A stretch of DNA of 64,000 bases from Clostridia bacterium (GCA_017441385.1 JAFRXY010000090.1:1-64000); one strand, 5' to 3'; positions 8,825-19,251 are shown, numbered from the stretch's first letter. Translations and numbers: made by a program. The notes: generated from the sequence alone by a model not told the origin.

Positions 8825-9400
8825 ATGGTCGATCATGAAAGAATCGTCAAGGCGGTAACCGAAATACTGGAAGCGGTCGGTGAGGACACTTCGCGGGAAG
8901 GGCTGCTGGAAACGCCCGAGCGCGTGGCGAGAATGTACGAGGAGGTATTCAGCGGTCTGCACGACGACCCGAAACGCCACCTGAAAATATTCAATGAGGA
9001 CGACAAAAACGGTGAAGTTGTCATCGTGCGGGACATTCCGCTCTACTCGATGTGCGAGCATCATCTTCTTCCCTTCATCGGGAAATGCCACATCGCCTAC
9101 ATCCCCAAAAACGGCAGGATCATCGGACTTTCCAAATTCGCCCGCATTGTGGACTGCTTTGCCCGCAGACCGCAGGTGCAGGAGCGGCTGACGTCACAGA
9201 TCGCCGATTTCCTCTATAAAAATCTGGAGCCTATGGGGGTAGCCGTGGTCATTGAAGCGGAGCACCTTTGCATGACCATGCGGGGCGCAAGAGCGGCAGG
9301 CAGCTGCACCCAGACCAGCGCCCTGCGAGGCATCGTCCGCAGCGACGCCCGCACACGCAACGAGGTTATGACCCTGCTGGCGGGAGGGAAGACACTTTGA
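8825..9400 (+). CDS. folE: GTP cyclohydrolase I
   Basis: Converts GTP to 7,8-dihydroneopterin triphosphate, the first step of folate synthesis. The 191-residue product contains the zinc and active-site block [10 protein letters not shown], then [16 protein letters not shown] and the C-terminal [12 protein letters not shown], all typical of the homodecameric type I enzyme. The start at 8825 follows AAAGGAGAACG; the frame is open further upstream but lacks a ribosome site. Its stop overlaps the TTG start of folP, so the two are translationally coupled. Confidence 0.96.
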   Translation: MVDHERIVKAVTEILEAVGEDTSREGLLETPERVARMYEEVFSGLHDDPKRHLKIFNEDDKNGEVVIVRDIPLYSMCEHHLLPFIGKCHIAYIPKNGRIIGLSKFARIVDCFARRPQVQERLTSQIADFLYKNLEPMGVAVVIEAEHLCMTMRGARAAGSCTQTSALRGIVRSDARTRNEVMTLLAGGKTL

Positions 9401-10227
9401 CGCATTTGAAACAGCCGAAAATATGGAAGATCGGCGGCGAAAGGGAAATTCTGCTCGACCGCACCTGCATCATGGGCATACTCAATGTCACCCCCGATTC
9501 CTTCTCGGACGGGGGACATTATTCCGATGCGCGGTCCGCCGTTTCCCGCGCCTACGAAATGGTTTCACAGGGTGCGGACATCATCGACGTGGGGGGACAG
9601 TCTACCCGGCCGGGACACACGCCTATTCCGCCCGACGAGGAATGGAACCGGATTGAACCGGTGCTTCGGGAGCTTTGCGGCGACAGGAATCTCATCATTT
9701 CGGTGGACACCTATTACCCCGAAGTGGCGCTCCGGGCAATGGAATGCGGCGTGCAGATCATCAACGACGTGACCGGATTCAAAGACCCGCTTATGCGAAA
9801 ATATGCCGCGATCCACAGGGTCGGATGCGTCATCATGCACAATATTCCGCTCGATGAAGAGGCGGATGTGTGTTCCGCGCTGGTCGATTTTTTCACATCA
9901 AGAACAGAAGAATGCTTGCATGACGGAATTGAATGGGAAAGAATCTGCCTTGACCCCGGGGTGGGATTCGGAAAGAGCTATGAGCAGAATCTGGCTATTG
10001 CGAAAAATTTCGGTTCTCTCTGCCTTGAAAATTATCCCATGCTGGCGGCCGCTTCGCGAAAGCGGGTAATCGGCATGTCCTGCGGCAATCCTCCGGCGGA
10101 CAGACGGATGCCCGGAACCGTCGCCTATCACACCGCCTGCATTCTGGGCGGCGCCAATCTCATCCGCGTGCACGATATCGCCGAGTCGGTGCAGGCGGCC
10201 AGAGTGACGGACGCTATTATCCGCTAA
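9397..10227 (+). CDS. folP: Dihydropteroate synthase
   Basis: Condenses 6-hydroxymethyl-dihydropterin pyrophosphate with p-aminobenzoate; the sulfonamide target. The 276-residue TIM barrel shows [52 protein letters not shown] and AASRKRVIG, the conserved pterin and phosphate loops in order. The start is TTG 9397, overlapping the folE stop by two bases, with GGGAGGG about 10 nt upstream; a longer in-frame reading inside folE has no ribosome site. folB and folK are not adjacent, so the intermediate steps must be encoded elsewhere. Confidence 0.95.
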   Translation: MTHLKQPKIWKIGGEREILLDRTCIMGILNVTPDSFSDGGHYSDARSAVSRAYEMVSQGADIIDVGGQSTRPGHTPIPPDEEWNRIEPVLRELCGDRNLIISVDTYYPEVALRAMECGVQIINDVTGFKDPLMRKYAAIHRVGCVIMHNIPLDEEADVCSALVDFFTSRTEECLHDGIEWERICLDPGVGFGKSYEQNLAIAKNFGSLCLENYPMLAAASRKRVIGMSCGNPPADRRMPGTVAYHTACILGGANLIRVHDIAESVQAARVTDAIIR

Positions 10228-10251
10228 AGCGGCCATCAACAAACGGCAAAA

Positions 10252-10298
10252 GCCCCCTGAGATGAGTCTTGATCACAAGCCTGTCTCAGGGGGCATAT
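10252..10298 (+). terminator. Terminator after folP
   Basis: Perfect 11-bp stem GCCCCCTGAGA/TCTCAGGGGGC, preceded by AAAA. It can act for the convergent minus-strand gene as well, though the T-tract on the plus strand is weak. Confidence 0.7.
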
Positions 10299-10315
10299 AT
10301 TCATATCAGGAAAAA

Positions 10316-10738
10316 TTACTGCTGGGGCGGCTGAGGAACATAATTCTGCTGCATCATAGGAGGAACGCTCTGGGCAGCCTGCGCCACTCTTTCGACGGAT
10401 TTCATGCAGGATTTCTTGGGAACAAACGCATAGCCGCCGTCCAGTGACATATCAAACAGACCCACAGGGCCGAGACCTGACGAAATCCATGCTGTGATTA
10501 CCAGCAAATTCGGCTGATAGAGCAGCTTCATGAACTTCATAGCCGATGCCAAACCGGTTCCCTTTTTCCAGACGACTTCATCCCTTCCCATTTCGGTGTG
10601 TTTGGTTGGATGAAATCCTTCATTTGCCAGACATGCTCTGACAGCGGCATCGACCGCATTGGGATCACCGTAAATGGGAACCTGTACAAATGTGCGGATT
10701 TTTGTGTGGGAAATCGAATATGTGGGATTGTTCTGCAT
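10316..10738 (-). CDS. Hypothetical protein, 140 residues
   Basis: Not recognised. It has no signal peptide, and its C-terminus is rich in Gln and Pro (PQPPQQ). A conserved-looking core includes VPIYGDPNAVDAAV and a moderately hydrophobic patch, LLVITAWISSGLGPVGLFDM, which may be one short membrane or buried segment. It is monocistronic, with a consensus promoter 44 bp upstream and GGAGGT before the ATG, so it is very likely expressed. Confidence 0.8.
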   Translation of the reverse strand: MQNNPTYSISHTKIRTFVQVPIYGDPNAVDAAVRACLANEGFHPTKHTEMGRDEVVWKKGTGLASAMKFMKLLYQPNLLVITAWISSGLGPVGLFDMSLDGGYAFVPKKSCMKSVERVAQAAQSVPPMMQQNYVPQPPQQ

Positions 10739-10781
10739 AATAATACCTCCAAGATGTGATATAACAGATATCTGCGATAAT

Positions 10782-10810
10782 ATTGTACAATATTATTCTA
10801 CGGTTGTCAA
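10782..10810 (-). promoter_or_regulatory. Vegetative promoter of the 140-residue gene
   Basis: Minus strand TTGACA, 17-nt spacer, TACAAT. Confidence 0.85.
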
Positions 10811-10825
10811 CAATTATTATCAATT

Positions 10826-10867
10826 AAAAATCCGGAACGGCGTGCGTTCTTGACACACCGTTCCGGA
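10826..10867 (-). terminator. Terminator of the S10-spc-alpha operon
   Basis: Minus strand: 10-bp stem TCCGGAACGG/CCGTTCCGGA followed by TTTTTAATT, 89 bp beyond the rplQ stop. It also ends just upstream of the promoter of the next gene. Confidence 0.88.
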
Positions 10868-10955
10868 TTCATGTTGTCTTTTACCAGCACAGGAAGAATG
10901 ACTCCGGATGCTTACCTCGGTCTGTCCTGCGCCTTGTTTTTTCAAAAAGAAAGGC

Positions 10956-11342
10956 TTATTTCTTTGCCTTTTCTTCCTTCTTCTCCTCTTTGGTTACCAA
11001 CTCAATGATGCACATCTCGGCAGCGTCGCCTCTGCGGGGACCCATCTTGATGATGCGTGTGTAACCGCCGTTGACGCCCTCATACTGAGGAGCGATCTCG
11101 TCAAAGAGTTTCTTTGCGACGGTTTCTTTGGTAACGAACGCCATGACGTTTCTCTTATTGGCAAGAGTGTTGGTCTTAGCCATTGTGATCATCTTTTCAG
11201 CCAGAGGCTGTACTTCCTTTGCGCGTGTAACGGTGGTCTCGATCTTGCCGTTTTCAAAAAGGAAAGTTACCATTGCTCTGAGCATCGCCAGTCTGTGATC
11301 GGAAGTTCTTCCGAGCTTTCTTGTACCGGGCATGGAATTCAC
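10956..11342 (-). CDS. rplQ: 50S ribosomal protein L17
   Basis: Large-subunit protein, 128 residues, with the typical start [20 protein letters not shown] and the [16 protein letters not shown] segment. The C-terminus is a Lys/Glu-rich tail ([11 protein letters not shown]) longer than in compact homologues. It is the last gene of the long ribosomal operon, 58 bp after rpoA and followed by a strong terminator. Confidence 0.97.
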   Translation of the reverse strand: MNSMPGTRKLGRTSDHRLAMLRAMVTFLFENGKIETTVTRAKEVQPLAEKMITMAKTNTLANKRNVMAFVTKETVAKKLFDEIAPQYEGVNGGYTRIIKMGPRRGDAAEMCIIELVTKEEKKEEKAKK

Positions 11343-11400
11343 TCCTTTACTACTTGTCTGTGTCTAATCTGCCGCGGGGAACGCAAGGAACGCAAGTTCC

Positions 11401-12369
11401 TTATTCGTCCTCCTTGCGCAGTCTGTAGCCGAGGGATTCGAGCTTTTCAACTACTTCCTCAAGGCTCTTTCTGCCGAGGTTACGCACTCTCATCATATCC
11501 TCTTCGGTCTTGCTGATGAGATCCTCGACCGTATTTATTCCCGCACGCTTGAGACAGTTGAAGGAACGGACGCTGAGATCCAGCTCTTCGATGGTCATCT
11601 GAAGGACCTTCTCGCTGCCCGTGTTGCTTGTCTCAACCATGATTTCCTGTGAAGAAACGCTTTCGGAAAGATTTACAAACAGATTGAGATGCTCGGTGAG
11701 CACCTTTGCGCCGAGCGAAACAGCCTCCTGCGCATTGATAACCCCGTTTGTCCAGACTTCCAGCGTGAGTTTGTCGTAGTTGGTGACATTGCCGACGCGG
11801 AAGTCGTCGACCCTGTAATTCACCTTGACTACAGGCGTATATATTGAATCGACCGCGAGCACACCGATGACATTCTGCTGCATGATCGCCTTGTTCCTCT
11901 GCGCCGAAACATAGCCGCGTCCGCTGTCCAGCACGATTTCCATGTGCAGCGAAGCGCCTTCGGCGAGTGTGGCGATATGCATGTCGGTGTTGAGAATTTC
12001 GACCTCGCTGTCGCATCTGATTGAACCGGCTGTGACCTTCAGCTCGCCTTCACCTTCGGCGCAGGCGGCGTCTATCTGCACGGTCTTGGGGCCTTCGCCT
12101 TTCAGTCTGGCGGTAAGTCCCTTCAGGTTGAGTATAATCTCAGCCACATCCTCCTTCACACCGGGGATGGTAGAAAACTCGTGCATAACACCGTCGATCT
12201 TGACTGAATTTACGGCAACGCCGGGAAGCGACGACAGCAGAACGCGCCTGAGCGAATTGCCCAAGGTGGTTCCGTAGCCGTTTTCAAGCGGTACCACGAC
12301 AAATCTGCCGTAGGTTCCGTCTTCGGCCAATTCTTCTGTCTCGATTCTGGGCTTCTCAATCTCCATCAT
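11401..12369 (-). CDS. rpoA: RNA polymerase alpha subunit
   Basis: Scaffold subunit of RNA polymerase; 322 residues. The N-terminal dimerisation domain includes [14 protein letters not shown] and [15 protein letters not shown] flexible linker follows near residues 235-245, then the alpha-CTD (about 250-315) with [19 protein letters not shown] and [11 protein letters not shown], which binds UP elements and activators. GGAGGGG precedes the ATG. A 91-bp gap separates it from rpsD and carries a weak promoter candidate. Confidence 0.98.
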   Translation of the reverse strand: MMEIEKPRIETEELAEDGTYGRFVVVPLENGYGTTLGNSLRRVLLSSLPGVAVNSVKIDGVMHEFSTIPGVKEDVAEIILNLKGLTARLKGEGPKTVQIDAACAEGEGELKVTAGSIRCDSEVEILNTDMHIATLAEGASLHMEIVLDSGRGYVSAQRNKAIMQQNVIGVLAVDSIYTPVVKVNYRVDDFRVGNVTNYDKLTLEVWTNGVINAQEAVSLGAKVLTEHLNLFVNLSESVSSQEIMVETSNTGSEKVLQMTIEELDLSVRSFNCLKRAGINTVEDLISKTEEDMMRVRNLGRKSLEEVVEKLESLGYRLRKEDE

Positions 12370-12409
12370 TCAAAACCCCTCCTTATCAAGCATACAATAG
12401 ATGCACCTT

Positions 12410-12438
12410 TGTATATTGTTTAATGAACGTAAGCACAA
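12410..12438 (-). promoter_or_regulatory. Possible internal promoter before rpoA
   Basis: Minus strand TTGTGC, 17-nt spacer, TATACA. Both boxes are imperfect. It would give rpoA-rplQ extra transcription. Confidence 0.35.
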
Positions 12439-12460
12439 TGCCATTGTCGAATAAAACAAA

Positions 12461-13054
12461 TTACTTGGAGTAGAACTCAACGATGAGGATCTCGTTGACC
12501 GGAACGTCGATGTCCTCTCTCTCGGGCACCGCAACGACCTTTGCCTTGCCGTTCTCCTTGTTCAGATCAAGCCACTTGGGAACCACGCGGCCGGCTGTCG
12601 CTTCGAGAACGTCGGCAAACATATTGGACTCCTTGGTCTTTTCATTTACTTCGATGACGTCGCCTACTTTTACCTGATAAGAAGGAATGTCAACTCTTCT
12701 GCCGTTGACAAGAATGTGGCCGTGGGTAACGACCTGTCTGGACTCTCTTCTGGTTCTGGCAAAGCCAAGACGGAACACGACGTTGTCCAGTCTGTTTTCC
12801 AGCAGAACCATGAGGTTGGTACCGGTCATGCCGGGCTTTCTGTCCGCCTTCTCGTAGTAGGCGCGGAACTGCTTCTCCAGCACGCCGTAGATAAACTTTG
12901 CCTTCTGCTTCTCACGGAGCTGCACGCCGTATTCGCTCTTTTTGCGGCTCATACGCTTGGGCTCTCTGTGAGAGGACTTGTATATCCCCAAATAAGAGGG
13001 GTCGAGCTCGAGCGCTCTGCACTTCTTAAGAATAGGGTCTCTGTTTACTGCCAT
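12461..13054 (-). CDS. rpsD: 30S ribosomal protein S4
   Basis: Primary 16S rRNA binder and assembly initiator, 197 residues. The S4 domain is seen as [20 protein letters not shown] followed by [18 protein letters not shown]. The N-terminus has one Cys only (KKCRALEL), so it is the zinc-free form. It sits inside the alpha operon between rpsK and rpoA, as in many Clostridia; in B. subtilis it is elsewhere. Confidence 0.97.
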   Translation of the reverse strand: MAVNRDPILKKCRALELDPSYLGIYKSSHREPKRMSRKKSEYGVQLREKQKAKFIYGVLEKQFRAYYEKADRKPGMTGTNLMVLLENRLDNVVFRLGFARTRRESRQVVTHGHILVNGRRVDIPSYQVKVGDVIEVNEKTKESNMFADVLEATAGRVVPKWLDLNKENGKAKVVAVPEREDIDVPVNEILIVEFYSK

Positions 13055-13072
13055 GTGAAGTTCCTCCTTTAA

Positions 13073-13477
13073 TTAGACTCTTCTGCGTTTGGGCGGACGG
13101 CATCCGTTGTGCGGAATGGGCGTCACGTCCTTGATCATGGTGACCTGAAGGTCTGCTGCCTGCAATGCTCTGATTGCGGCTTCACGTCCCTGGCCCGGAC
13201 CCTTTACATAAACCTCGACTCTCTTGAGGCCGTGCTCCTTGGCGGCGTTGGCTGCTGTCTCGGCAGCGGACTGAGCCGCGAAGGGAGTGGATTTCTTGGA
13301 GCCGCGGAAGCCGAGTTCGCCTGCGCTGGCCCATGAAATGACGTTGCCCTGAGTGTCGGTGATCGTGACGATAGTGTTGTTGAAAGTAGACTGGATATGC
13401 ACTGCTCCGCTTTCGATGTTCTTACGCTCACGACGTCTGCGTGTTGCTGCGCCCTTTTTGGGTGTAACTTTAGCCAT
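13073..13477 (-). CDS. rpsK: 30S ribosomal protein S11
   Basis: Platform protein of the small subunit, 134 residues. It has [29 protein letters not shown] and the C-terminal [18 protein letters not shown], all diagnostic. It lies 18 bp upstream of rpsD and 19 bp downstream of rpsM. Confidence 0.98.
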   Translation of the reverse strand: MAKVTPKKGAATRRRRERKNIESGAVHIQSTFNNTIVTITDTQGNVISWASAGELGFRGSKKSTPFAAQSAAETAANAAKEHGLKRVEVYVKGPGQGREAAIRALQAADLQVTMIKDVTPIPHNGCRPPKRRRV

Positions 13478-13496
13478 AATTCGCTTACCCTCCTAC

Positions 13497-13865
13497 TTAC
13501 TTCTTCTTGTTGGCGATGGTCTTCTTGGGACCCTTGCGTGTACGTGCGTTTGTCTTGGTTCTCTGACCTCTTACGGGAAGACCCTTGCGGTGACGTACAC
13601 CGCGATAGCACTGAATATCGATGAGTCTCTTGATGTTGAGCGAGACATTGCGGCGAAGGTCGCCTTCCACAATCAGGTTGTGGTCGATATAATCGCGGAG
13701 CTTCTTTTCATCTTCCTCCGAGAGATCGCGAACTCTGGTGTCGGGATTAACACCTGTTGCAGCGAGAATTTCGCTTGCTCTTTTGCGGCCGATACCGTAA
13801 ACATAGGTAAGACCGATTTCTACCCTTTTATCTCTGGGCAGATCCACACCGGCTATACGAGCCAT
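13497..13865 (-). CDS. rpsM: 30S ribosomal protein S13
   Basis: Head protein contacting P-site tRNA and the intersubunit bridge, 122 residues. It has [40 protein letters not shown] and the basic C-terminal tail ending in KKTIANKKK. It follows the short rpmJ gene in the standard order. Confidence 0.98.
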   Translation of the reverse strand: MARIAGVDLPRDKRVEIGLTYVYGIGRKRASEILAATGVNPDTRVRDLSEEDEKKLRDYIDHNLIVEGDLRRNVSLNIKRLIDIQCYRGVRHRKGLPVRGQRTKTNARTRKGPKKTIANKKK

Positions 13866-13897
13866 TCGTTAGACACCTCCAAATATTGCGTCGGGAA

Positions 13898-14011
13898 TCA
13901 GCCCTGGCGCTGCTTGTGCTTGGGATTTTCGCAAATAACCATAACGCGACCCTTGCGCTTTATGATTTTGCACTTCTCGCAAATTTTCTTTACAGAAGGT
14001 CTGACTTTCAT
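13898..14011 (-). CDS. rpmJ: 50S ribosomal protein L36
   Basis: A 37-residue protein beginning [15 protein letters not shown]. It keeps the zinc ribbon ligands C11, C14, C27 and H32, so it is the zinc-binding (C+) paralogue. It is placed between infA and rpsM as in other Firmicutes; GGGAGG lies upstream of the ATG. Confidence 0.95.
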   Translation of the reverse strand: MKVRPSVKKICEKCKIIKRKGRVMVICENPKHKQRQG

Positions 14012-14048
14012 TTGTATTTGCCTCCCTTATACTTATGCTCCTCGTGAC

Positions 14049-14267
14049 TTACTTGGAGCGCCATGTGATTCTTGCCTTGGACAGGTCGTAGGGAGACATC
14101 TCCATCTTGACGCTGTCGCCGGGCAGTATTTTGATGTAATTCATTCTCAGCTTGCCTGAGATGTGCGCCAAAACCTCGTGGCCGTTTGGCAGTTCTACCT
14201 TGAAGGTAGCGTTGGGAAGCGCTTCCTTGACGATACCGTCTATTTCAATTACGTCTTCCTTAGCCAT
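14049..14267 (-). CDS. infA: Translation initiation factor IF-1
   Basis: A 72-residue OB-fold factor that occupies the ribosomal A site during initiation. It contains [33 protein letters not shown] and the C-terminal [13 protein letters not shown]. The ATG at 14267 has GGAGG 9 nt upstream; an extended frame (7 extra residues) begins before that site and is rejected. Confidence 0.97.
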   Translation of the reverse strand: MAKEDVIEIDGIVKEALPNATFKVELPNGHEVLAHISGKLRMNYIKILPGDSVKMEMSPYDLSKARITWRSK

Positions 14268-14340
14268 AAGAAAAACCTCCTCGAACATGGATTGGGTACA
14301 GATTCGTATGCTTCAATTGAATGACGCCGCCCGACCGGAA

Positions 14341-15099
14341 TCAGTCGGGGTCAGGCATTGTAAGAATCACGGGGCCGTCGGCGGTAATCGCCACGGTATG
14401 CTCAAAGTGAGCCGAGAGCCTGCCGTCCGACGTGACGACTGTCCAGCCGTCGGCGAGCTGCCTTACGCCGGGTCTGCCCTCATTGATCATAGGCTCAATG
14501 GCAATGACCATGCCTTCTTCAAGGCGGATGCCCCTGTGAGGAGTTCCGTAATTCGGTACGCCGGGATCTTCGTGAACACTTGCGCCTACTCCGTGGCCGG
14601 TGTATTCCCTCACCACCGAGTAACCGCGAGCCTCGGCATACTTCTGGACAGCGTGGCCTATATCCCCTATGCGGTTGCCTTTGACCGCCTGCTTGATGCC
14701 CATGTAAAGGCTCTCGCGGGTGGTGTCAAGCAGCCGCTGCGCCGCCGGGGTAATATCCCCGCAGGCGAAGGTATAAGCCGAATCGCCGTGATATCCGTTG
14801 ATATACGCGCCGACATCGACGCTCACAATGTCGCCGCTGCGGATGATCACATCCTTGCTGGGTATGCCGTGGATGACCTGATGATTAATTGAGATACATG
14901 CGCTTCCTTTAAAGCCGTACAAGCCGAGGAAGGAGGGTTTTGCTCCCTCTCCCTCGATAAAACGGCGAATAACAAGGTCAAGCTCCTTGGTGGACATGCC
15001 GGGTTCAATGGCCCGGCCGGCCGCCTTCAGAGCGTTGCCCGTTATTCTTCCTGCTTCTCGCATGAGCATGATTTCTCTGCTCGTTTTCTGGATGATCAT
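14341..15099 (-). CDS. map: Type I methionine aminopeptidase
   Basis: Removes initiator Met from nascent proteins. The 252-residue pita-bread fold shows the metal ligands in order: DIVSVDVGAYINGYHGDSA (two Asp), GHGVGASVHEDPG (His), AIEPMINEG (Glu) and HFEHTVAIT (Glu). It lies between adk and infA, the classical spc-operon position, with an 11-bp gap from adk. Confidence 0.97.
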   Translation of the reverse strand: MIIQKTSREIMLMREAGRITGNALKAAGRAIEPGMSTKELDLVIRRFIEGEGAKPSFLGLYGFKGSACISINHQVIHGIPSKDVIIRSGDIVSVDVGAYINGYHGDSAYTFACGDITPAAQRLLDTTRESLYMGIKQAVKGNRIGDIGHAVQKYAEARGYSVVREYTGHGVGASVHEDPGVPNYGTPHRGIRLEEGMVIAIEPMINEGRPGVRQLADGWTVVTSDGRLSAHFEHTVAITADGPVILTMPDPD

Positions 15100-15110
15100 A
15101 GGAAAATCAA

Positions 15111-15743
15111 TCAGTCTTCGAGAGCGCAGAAGGTACGATAGGTTGTGTCGGCGACAGTGTCCTGACCGTCCACTACGCGGAGAAGACCCTTCTTCTCGTA
15201 GTAGGCCTTGAGGGGTTCTGTCTGCTCGTGATAGACCTTGAGTCGGTCGGCAACCGTATCGGGGTGGTCATCCTTGCGCTGGATCAGGGTGCCGCCGCAC
15301 TTGTCGCAGACGCCTTCCACAGCCGGCTTCTTGGAAACCAGATGGTAGGAGCTGCCGCAAGCTTCGCAGACACGGCGACCGGACAGTCTGGAGGCGATGA
15401 CCTCGTCGGCGACATTGATGTCGAGCACCTTGTCGATCGAGACGCCCATGCTGTCAAGTGCCTCGGCCTGAGCGATGGTTCTCGGGAAGCCGTCAAGGAT
15501 AAAGCCGTCCTTGCAGTCGTCCTTGGCAATGCGCTCCTTGATGATGTCGATGACGACTTCATCGGGAACCAGCTTGCCGCTTTCGATGAACGACTTGGCT
15601 TTGAGACCGACCTCAGAGCCGCTTTTCAGCGCTTCTCTGATAATATTGCCCGTAGAAATCTGCGGAATGTGAAGAGCCTCGGAGATTTTCTCCGCCTGAG
15701 TGCCCTTGCCGGCGCCGGGAGCGCCCAAAAGTATAATCTTCAT
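15111..15743 (-). CDS. adk: Adenylate kinase, zinc-type
   Basis: Interconverts ATP + AMP and 2 ADP. 210 residues with the P-loop GAPGAGKGTQ, the AMP site DGFPRTIAQAEAL and the LID containing a four-Cys knuckle (CEACG...CDKCGG, about residues 128-150) typical of Gram-positive enzymes. It follows secY by 83 bp; that gap contains a small ACCGCA/TGCGGT hairpin (15,783-15,799) of unknown importance. Confidence 0.97.
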   Translation of the reverse strand: MKIILLGAPGAGKGTQAEKISEALHIPQISTGNIIREALKSGSEVGLKAKSFIESGKLVPDEVVIDIIKERIAKDDCKDGFILDGFPRTIAQAEALDSMGVSIDKVLDINVADEVIASRLSGRRVCEACGSSYHLVSKKPAVEGVCDKCGGTLIQRKDDHPDTVADRLKVYHEQTEPLKAYYEKKGLLRVVDGQDTVADTTYRTFCALED

Positions 15744-15826
15744 ATTTCTGTATCATCCCTGTCTTTAGATAATAAGTCATGTACCGCAAACCTGCGGTTA
15801 TTCAAAAGGAACGCTTTCGCTGTTAA

Positions 15827-17152
15827 TTAGTCAAGAAAGCCTTTGTAGTGGCGCATGAGCATCTGGCTCTCGATCTGGGAAACCGTCTCGAGGGCGACGC
15901 CCACCAGAATCAGTACCGACGTACCGCCGAAGCTGATGTTGATGTGAGTAAAGCTGCTGATCACGATCGGAAGAACAGCGATCACGCTCAGGAAGAGCGC
16001 GCCAATCAGGGTAATGCGGTTAATTATCTTGCTGAGATAGGCGATGGTGTTCTTGCCGGGACGAATGCCGGGAATCGCACCGTTGTTCTTGTGAAGATTA
16101 TTAGCTATTTCAATCGGATTGTACTGAATGGTTACATAGAAGTAAGCAAACGCGATAATCAGAAGGAAATAGATAAACGCGTAAAGCAGGGAGTTGCTGT
16201 CAAATACGCTCCACACCTTGTACCAGAAGGAATTGGGATAGGTCTTGCCTCTGTAGACCAGCATCTTGACGGTTGCGGGAACCGAGATGATAGTGGAAGC
16301 GAAGATGATGGGCATAACGCCCGACATATTGACCTTGATCGGGATGAAGGTCTTCTGACCGCCGACCATCTTTCTGCCCTTGATCTGCTTGGCGTACTGC
16401 ACGGGAACCTTGCGCTCCGAATTCTGCATGAACACGATGAACCAGATGACGAAAAGGAACGCAATGCAAAGACCGGGGATCGCGAAGTAGTAACCTGTGC
16501 TGCCCTGTTTTGCAAATTGCCACCAGAGCCGGAAGGTGTTGAACACCTTGGGGCCGCTTGCGACGATACCCGTAAAGAGCAGAATGGAAATGCCGTTGCC
16601 GATGCCCTTCTTGTTGATCTGTTCGCCCAGCCACATGACCAGCGCGGTGCCGGCGCAGAAGCAGGTGACGACAAAGACCGTAACGAAGGTGTTGACCCAT
16701 TTGGTGCTGTACTGGAAGACGACGTTGTAGCTCTTGAGCATGAGGAAATACATAGCGCCCTGGAACACACCGAGCCCGATGGTGGTGGCACGGATGATGT
16801 TGTTGAGCTTCTTGCGTCCCTCAGCGCCTTCCTTCGCCAGCTTCTCCAGAGGAGGAATGGCGACGGTGAGCAACTGGATGATAATCTGCGCCGTGATGTA
16901 GGGTCCGATACCCATCGCAAAGATGGTAGCGTTCTCAAACGCGCGGCCGGAGAGCATATTCAGATAGCTGATGATGTTGCCCGTATCACCCTGGTCGGTG
17001 ACGGTGGTCATCATGTCCTTGAGCAGCTGGGCGTCGATGAACGGAACCGGAATCGCGGTGCCGATGCGGAAGATGAATACGATGAGAATCGTATAGAGGA
17101 TTTTCTTGCGGAGATCAGGGATTGTAAAAGCATTTCGGATTGTCTGAATCAC
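15827..17152 (-). CDS. secY: Protein translocase subunit SecY
   Basis: Core channel of the Sec translocon. 441 residues with ten predicted membrane helices. The plug/TM2 area reads GIGPYITAQIIIQLL and the cytoplasmic loop KEGAEGRKKLN; the C5 loop region has NIKPGxx-like sequence as GAIPGIRPGKNT. It ends MLMRHYKGFLD. It sits immediately after rplO (2-bp gap) and before adk, standard for the spc operon. Confidence 0.98.
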   Translation of the reverse strand: MIQTIRNAFTIPDLRKKILYTILIVFIFRIGTAIPVPFIDAQLLKDMMTTVTDQGDTGNIISYLNMLSGRAFENATIFAMGIGPYITAQIIIQLLTVAIPPLEKLAKEGAEGRKKLNNIIRATTIGLGVFQGAMYFLMLKSYNVVFQYSTKWVNTFVTVFVVTCFCAGTALVMWLGEQINKKGIGNGISILLFTGIVASGPKVFNTFRLWWQFAKQGSTGYYFAIPGLCIAFLFVIWFIVFMQNSERKVPVQYAKQIKGRKMVGGQKTFIPIKVNMSGVMPIIFASTIISVPATVKMLVYRGKTYPNSFWYKVWSVFDSNSLLYAFIYFLLIIAFAYFYVTIQYNPIEIANNLHKNNGAIPGIRPGKNTIAYLSKIINRITLIGALFLSVIAVLPIVISSFTHINISFGGTSVLILVGVALETVSQIESQMLMRHYKGFLD

Positions 17153-17154
17153 TT

Positions 17155-17595
17155 TTACATCACCTCGGCCTTTCCTCCTGCAGCCTCGATCTTCTTGGCT
17201 GCGCCGGCGGTGAAGGCGGCTGCCTTCACGGTGAGGTTCTTGGTGAGCTCGCCGTTGCCGAGGATCCTGACGCCGTCAAGCTCCTTCTTGATGATGCCCT
17301 TCTCGATGAGTGCGACTACGTCGACCGTTGTGCCGTCCTCAAAGACATTGAGCTTGTCAACATTGACCTCTGCATACTGCTTTGCAAAGATGTTGTTGAA
17401 GCCTCTCTTAGGAATTCTTCTCTGGAGAGTCATCTGGCCGCCTTCAAAGCCCGGACGCATGCCGCGGCCTGCTCTGGCCTTCTGACCCTTGTGACCTTTA
17501 CCTGCGGTCTTGCCGTTGCCCGAACCGTGACCTCTGCCAATGCGCTTGACGTCGCGGTTGGAACCTTCGGCGGGAGAAAGATTGCTTAATTTCAT
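17155..17595 (-). CDS. rplO: 50S ribosomal protein L15
   Basis: 146 residues: [20 protein letters not shown], then the Gly/Lys-rich rRNA-binding extension [18 protein letters not shown] and the globular C-terminal domain. The stop lies 2 bp before the secY ATG, implying coupled translation. Confidence 0.97.
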   Translation of the reverse strand: MKLSNLSPAEGSNRDVKRIGRGHGSGNGKTAGKGHKGQKARAGRGMRPGFEGGQMTLQRRIPKRGFNNIFAKQYAEVNVDKLNVFEDGTTVDVVALIEKGIIKKELDGVRILGNGELTKNLTVKAAAFTAGAAKKIEAAGGKAEVM

Positions 17596-17615
17596 TGTCT
17601 TCGCACCTCCTTGCG

Positions 17616-17792
17616 TTATGCTTCGGTTACCTCGACGAGGTGGATAATCTTGTTGATCTTGCCCTGTGTCTGGGCGTTGTCGGGCTGAACGGTGGTGTCA
17701 CCCGGCTTTTTGAGACCGAGGGAATAGGCTGTTGCGATCTGGTCCTTCTTGGAGCCGATGAGGCTCTTAGCAAGTGTGATTTTCTTTGCCAT
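17616..17792 (-). CDS. rpmD: 50S ribosomal protein L30
   Basis: A 58-residue protein, [19 protein letters not shown]... ending HLVEVTEA. The L30 hallmark [19 protein letters not shown] is clear. GGGAGG lies about 9 nt before the ATG. It is found between rpsE and rplO, the expected slot. Confidence 0.95.
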   Translation of the reverse strand: MAKKITLAKSLIGSKKDQIATAYSLGLKKPGDTTVQPDNAQTQGKINKIIHLVEVTEA

Positions 17793-17807
17793 GATGCGTA
17801 CCTCCCA

Positions 17808-18308
17808 TTAACCCACGATTTCTTTGACGGTCTTGCCTCTGACGACAGCGACCTCCTCCGCAGTGCGGAGACTGGAAAGACCCTGAACGGTGGCTCTGAC
17901 AACATTGTAGGGGTTGTTGGAACGCAGTGCCTTGGTTCTGATGTCCTTTACGCCGGCCGCTTCGAGAACGGCACGGACGGGACCGCCGGCGATAACGCCG
18001 GTACCGGGTGCGGCGGGCTTGAGCAGGACTTCGCCTGCGCCAAACTTGCCGATCACTTCATGCGGGATGGTCGAACCCTTGAGAGAAACCTTGATGAGGT
18101 TCTTCTTGGCGTTCTCGATGCCCTTGCGGATAGCGTCCGGAACTTCGCCCGCCTTACCGATGCCGAAGCCGATAATGCCTGCGCCGTCGCCGACAACGAC
18201 AAGAGCCGAGAACTTCATGATGCGGCCGCCCTTAACTGTCTTGGAAACGCGGTTGATTGCTACAACCGACTCGTTGAGCTCCATTTTGGATGCGTCAATT
18301 CTTGCCAA
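17808..18308 (-). CDS. rpsE: 30S ribosomal protein S5
   Basis: Decoding-fidelity protein, 166 residues. Double-stranded RNA-binding N-domain with [20 protein letters not shown], then [17 protein letters not shown] and [19 protein letters not shown]. The start ATG follows GGAGGAGG. Confidence 0.98.
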   Translation of the reverse strand: MARIDASKMELNESVVAINRVSKTVKGGRIMKFSALVVVGDGAGIIGFGIGKAGEVPDAIRKGIENAKKNLIKVSLKGSTIPHEVIGKFGAGEVLLKPAAPGTGVIAGGPVRAVLEAAGVKDIRTKALRSNNPYNVVRATVQGLSSLRTAEEVAVVRGKTVKEIVG

Positions 18309-18323
18309 AGTAGCTCCTCCTCC

Positions 18324-18683
18324 TTAGAACTTGAGTCCACCCTCGCGGGCGCCTTCGGCCAGTTCCTGTACACGGCCGTGATAAATGTAACCGCCTCTGT
18401 CGAAAACGACTTCCTCGATGCCCTTCTGAAGAGCGATCTCGGCTATCTTCTTGCCGACCTTGCGGGCTGCTTCCTTATTGCCGCCATTGCCCTCGAAATC
18501 CTTGTCGAGGGAGGAAGCGGAGCAGAGCGTTACGCCCTTTGTATCATCGATGATCTGAGCATAGATGTTAGCAGAGGAGCGAAATACATTGAGACGGGGG
18601 CATTCAGCTGTACCCGAAACTTTACCGCGCACTCTCTTGTGACGGCGGATTCTTGCCTTGTTGGTATCAACCTTTTTAACCAT
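18324..18683 (-). CDS. rplR: 50S ribosomal protein L18
   Basis: 5S rRNA-binding protein, 119 residues, with [20 protein letters not shown], the [10 protein letters not shown]-like block ([11 protein letters not shown]) and the C-terminal [20 protein letters not shown]. It lies between rplF and rpsE. Confidence 0.97.
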   Translation of the reverse strand: MVKKVDTNKARIRRHKRVRGKVSGTAECPRLNVFRSSANIYAQIIDDTKGVTLCSASSLDKDFEGNGGNKEAARKVGKKIAEIALQKGIEEVVFDRGGYIYHGRVQELAEGAREGGLKF

Positions 18684-18702
18684 TTCAGATTCACTCCTTT
18701 AC

Positions 18703-19251
18703 TTACTTCTTCTTGCCTTTACCGGTCTTGCCTTCCTTCTTGCGGACGTACTCACCGGTGTATCTTATACCCTTGCCCTTGTAAGGCTCAGGCGGACGCT
18801 TTTCTCTGACTTCGGCGGCAAACTGGCCAACCTGCTGCTTGTCGGGTCCGGAAATGACGATCTTGTTTGCCGTGGGGCAGTCGATCGAGATGCCGGGAAC
18901 TTCAGGCATGATGACCTTATGCGAAAATCCGAGGTTCATCACGAGCTCCTTGCCCTGCTTCTGAACCCTGTAACCGACGCCGATAACGTCGAGCTCCTTG
19001 GAATAACCCTTGCTGACACCTTCCACCATGTTGGCAACCAGTGTGCGGGTAAGACCGTGGAGCGAACGGTTGAGCTGTTCGTCGTTGGGACGCTCTACCT
19101 TGATCTCAGCGCCCTCTACCTTGATTTCCATGTTGGGATGGAAGCTCTTGGTAAGTGTGCCCTTGGGACCCTTGACTGTAACAGTCTGACCGTCGATTTT
19201 GACCTCTACGCCGGCCGGAATTACGATAGGCTTTCTGCCAATACGTGACAT
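18703..19251 (-). CDS. rplF: 50S ribosomal protein L6
   Basis: 182 residues with duplicated L6 folds. [19 protein letters not shown] opens the protein; the 23S-binding C-terminal signature [20 protein letters not shown] is intact. A Lys-rich tail follows. Confidence 0.98.
   Translation of the reverse strand: MSRIGRKPIVIPAGVEVKIDGQTVTVKGPKGTLTKSFHPNMEIKVEGAEIKVERPNDEQLNRSLHGLTRTLVANMVEGVSKGYSKELDVIGVGYRVQKQGKELVMNLGFSHKVIMPEVPGISIDCPTANKIVISGPDKQQVGQFAAEVREKRPPEPYKGKGIRYTGEYVRKKEGKTGKGKKK

Noticed and set aside
15848-17485. 545-codon plus-strand frame opposite secY and rplO
   Set aside because: A shadow of the conserved genes on the other strand; its product is low-complexity, His/Asp/Gly-rich and not protein-like.
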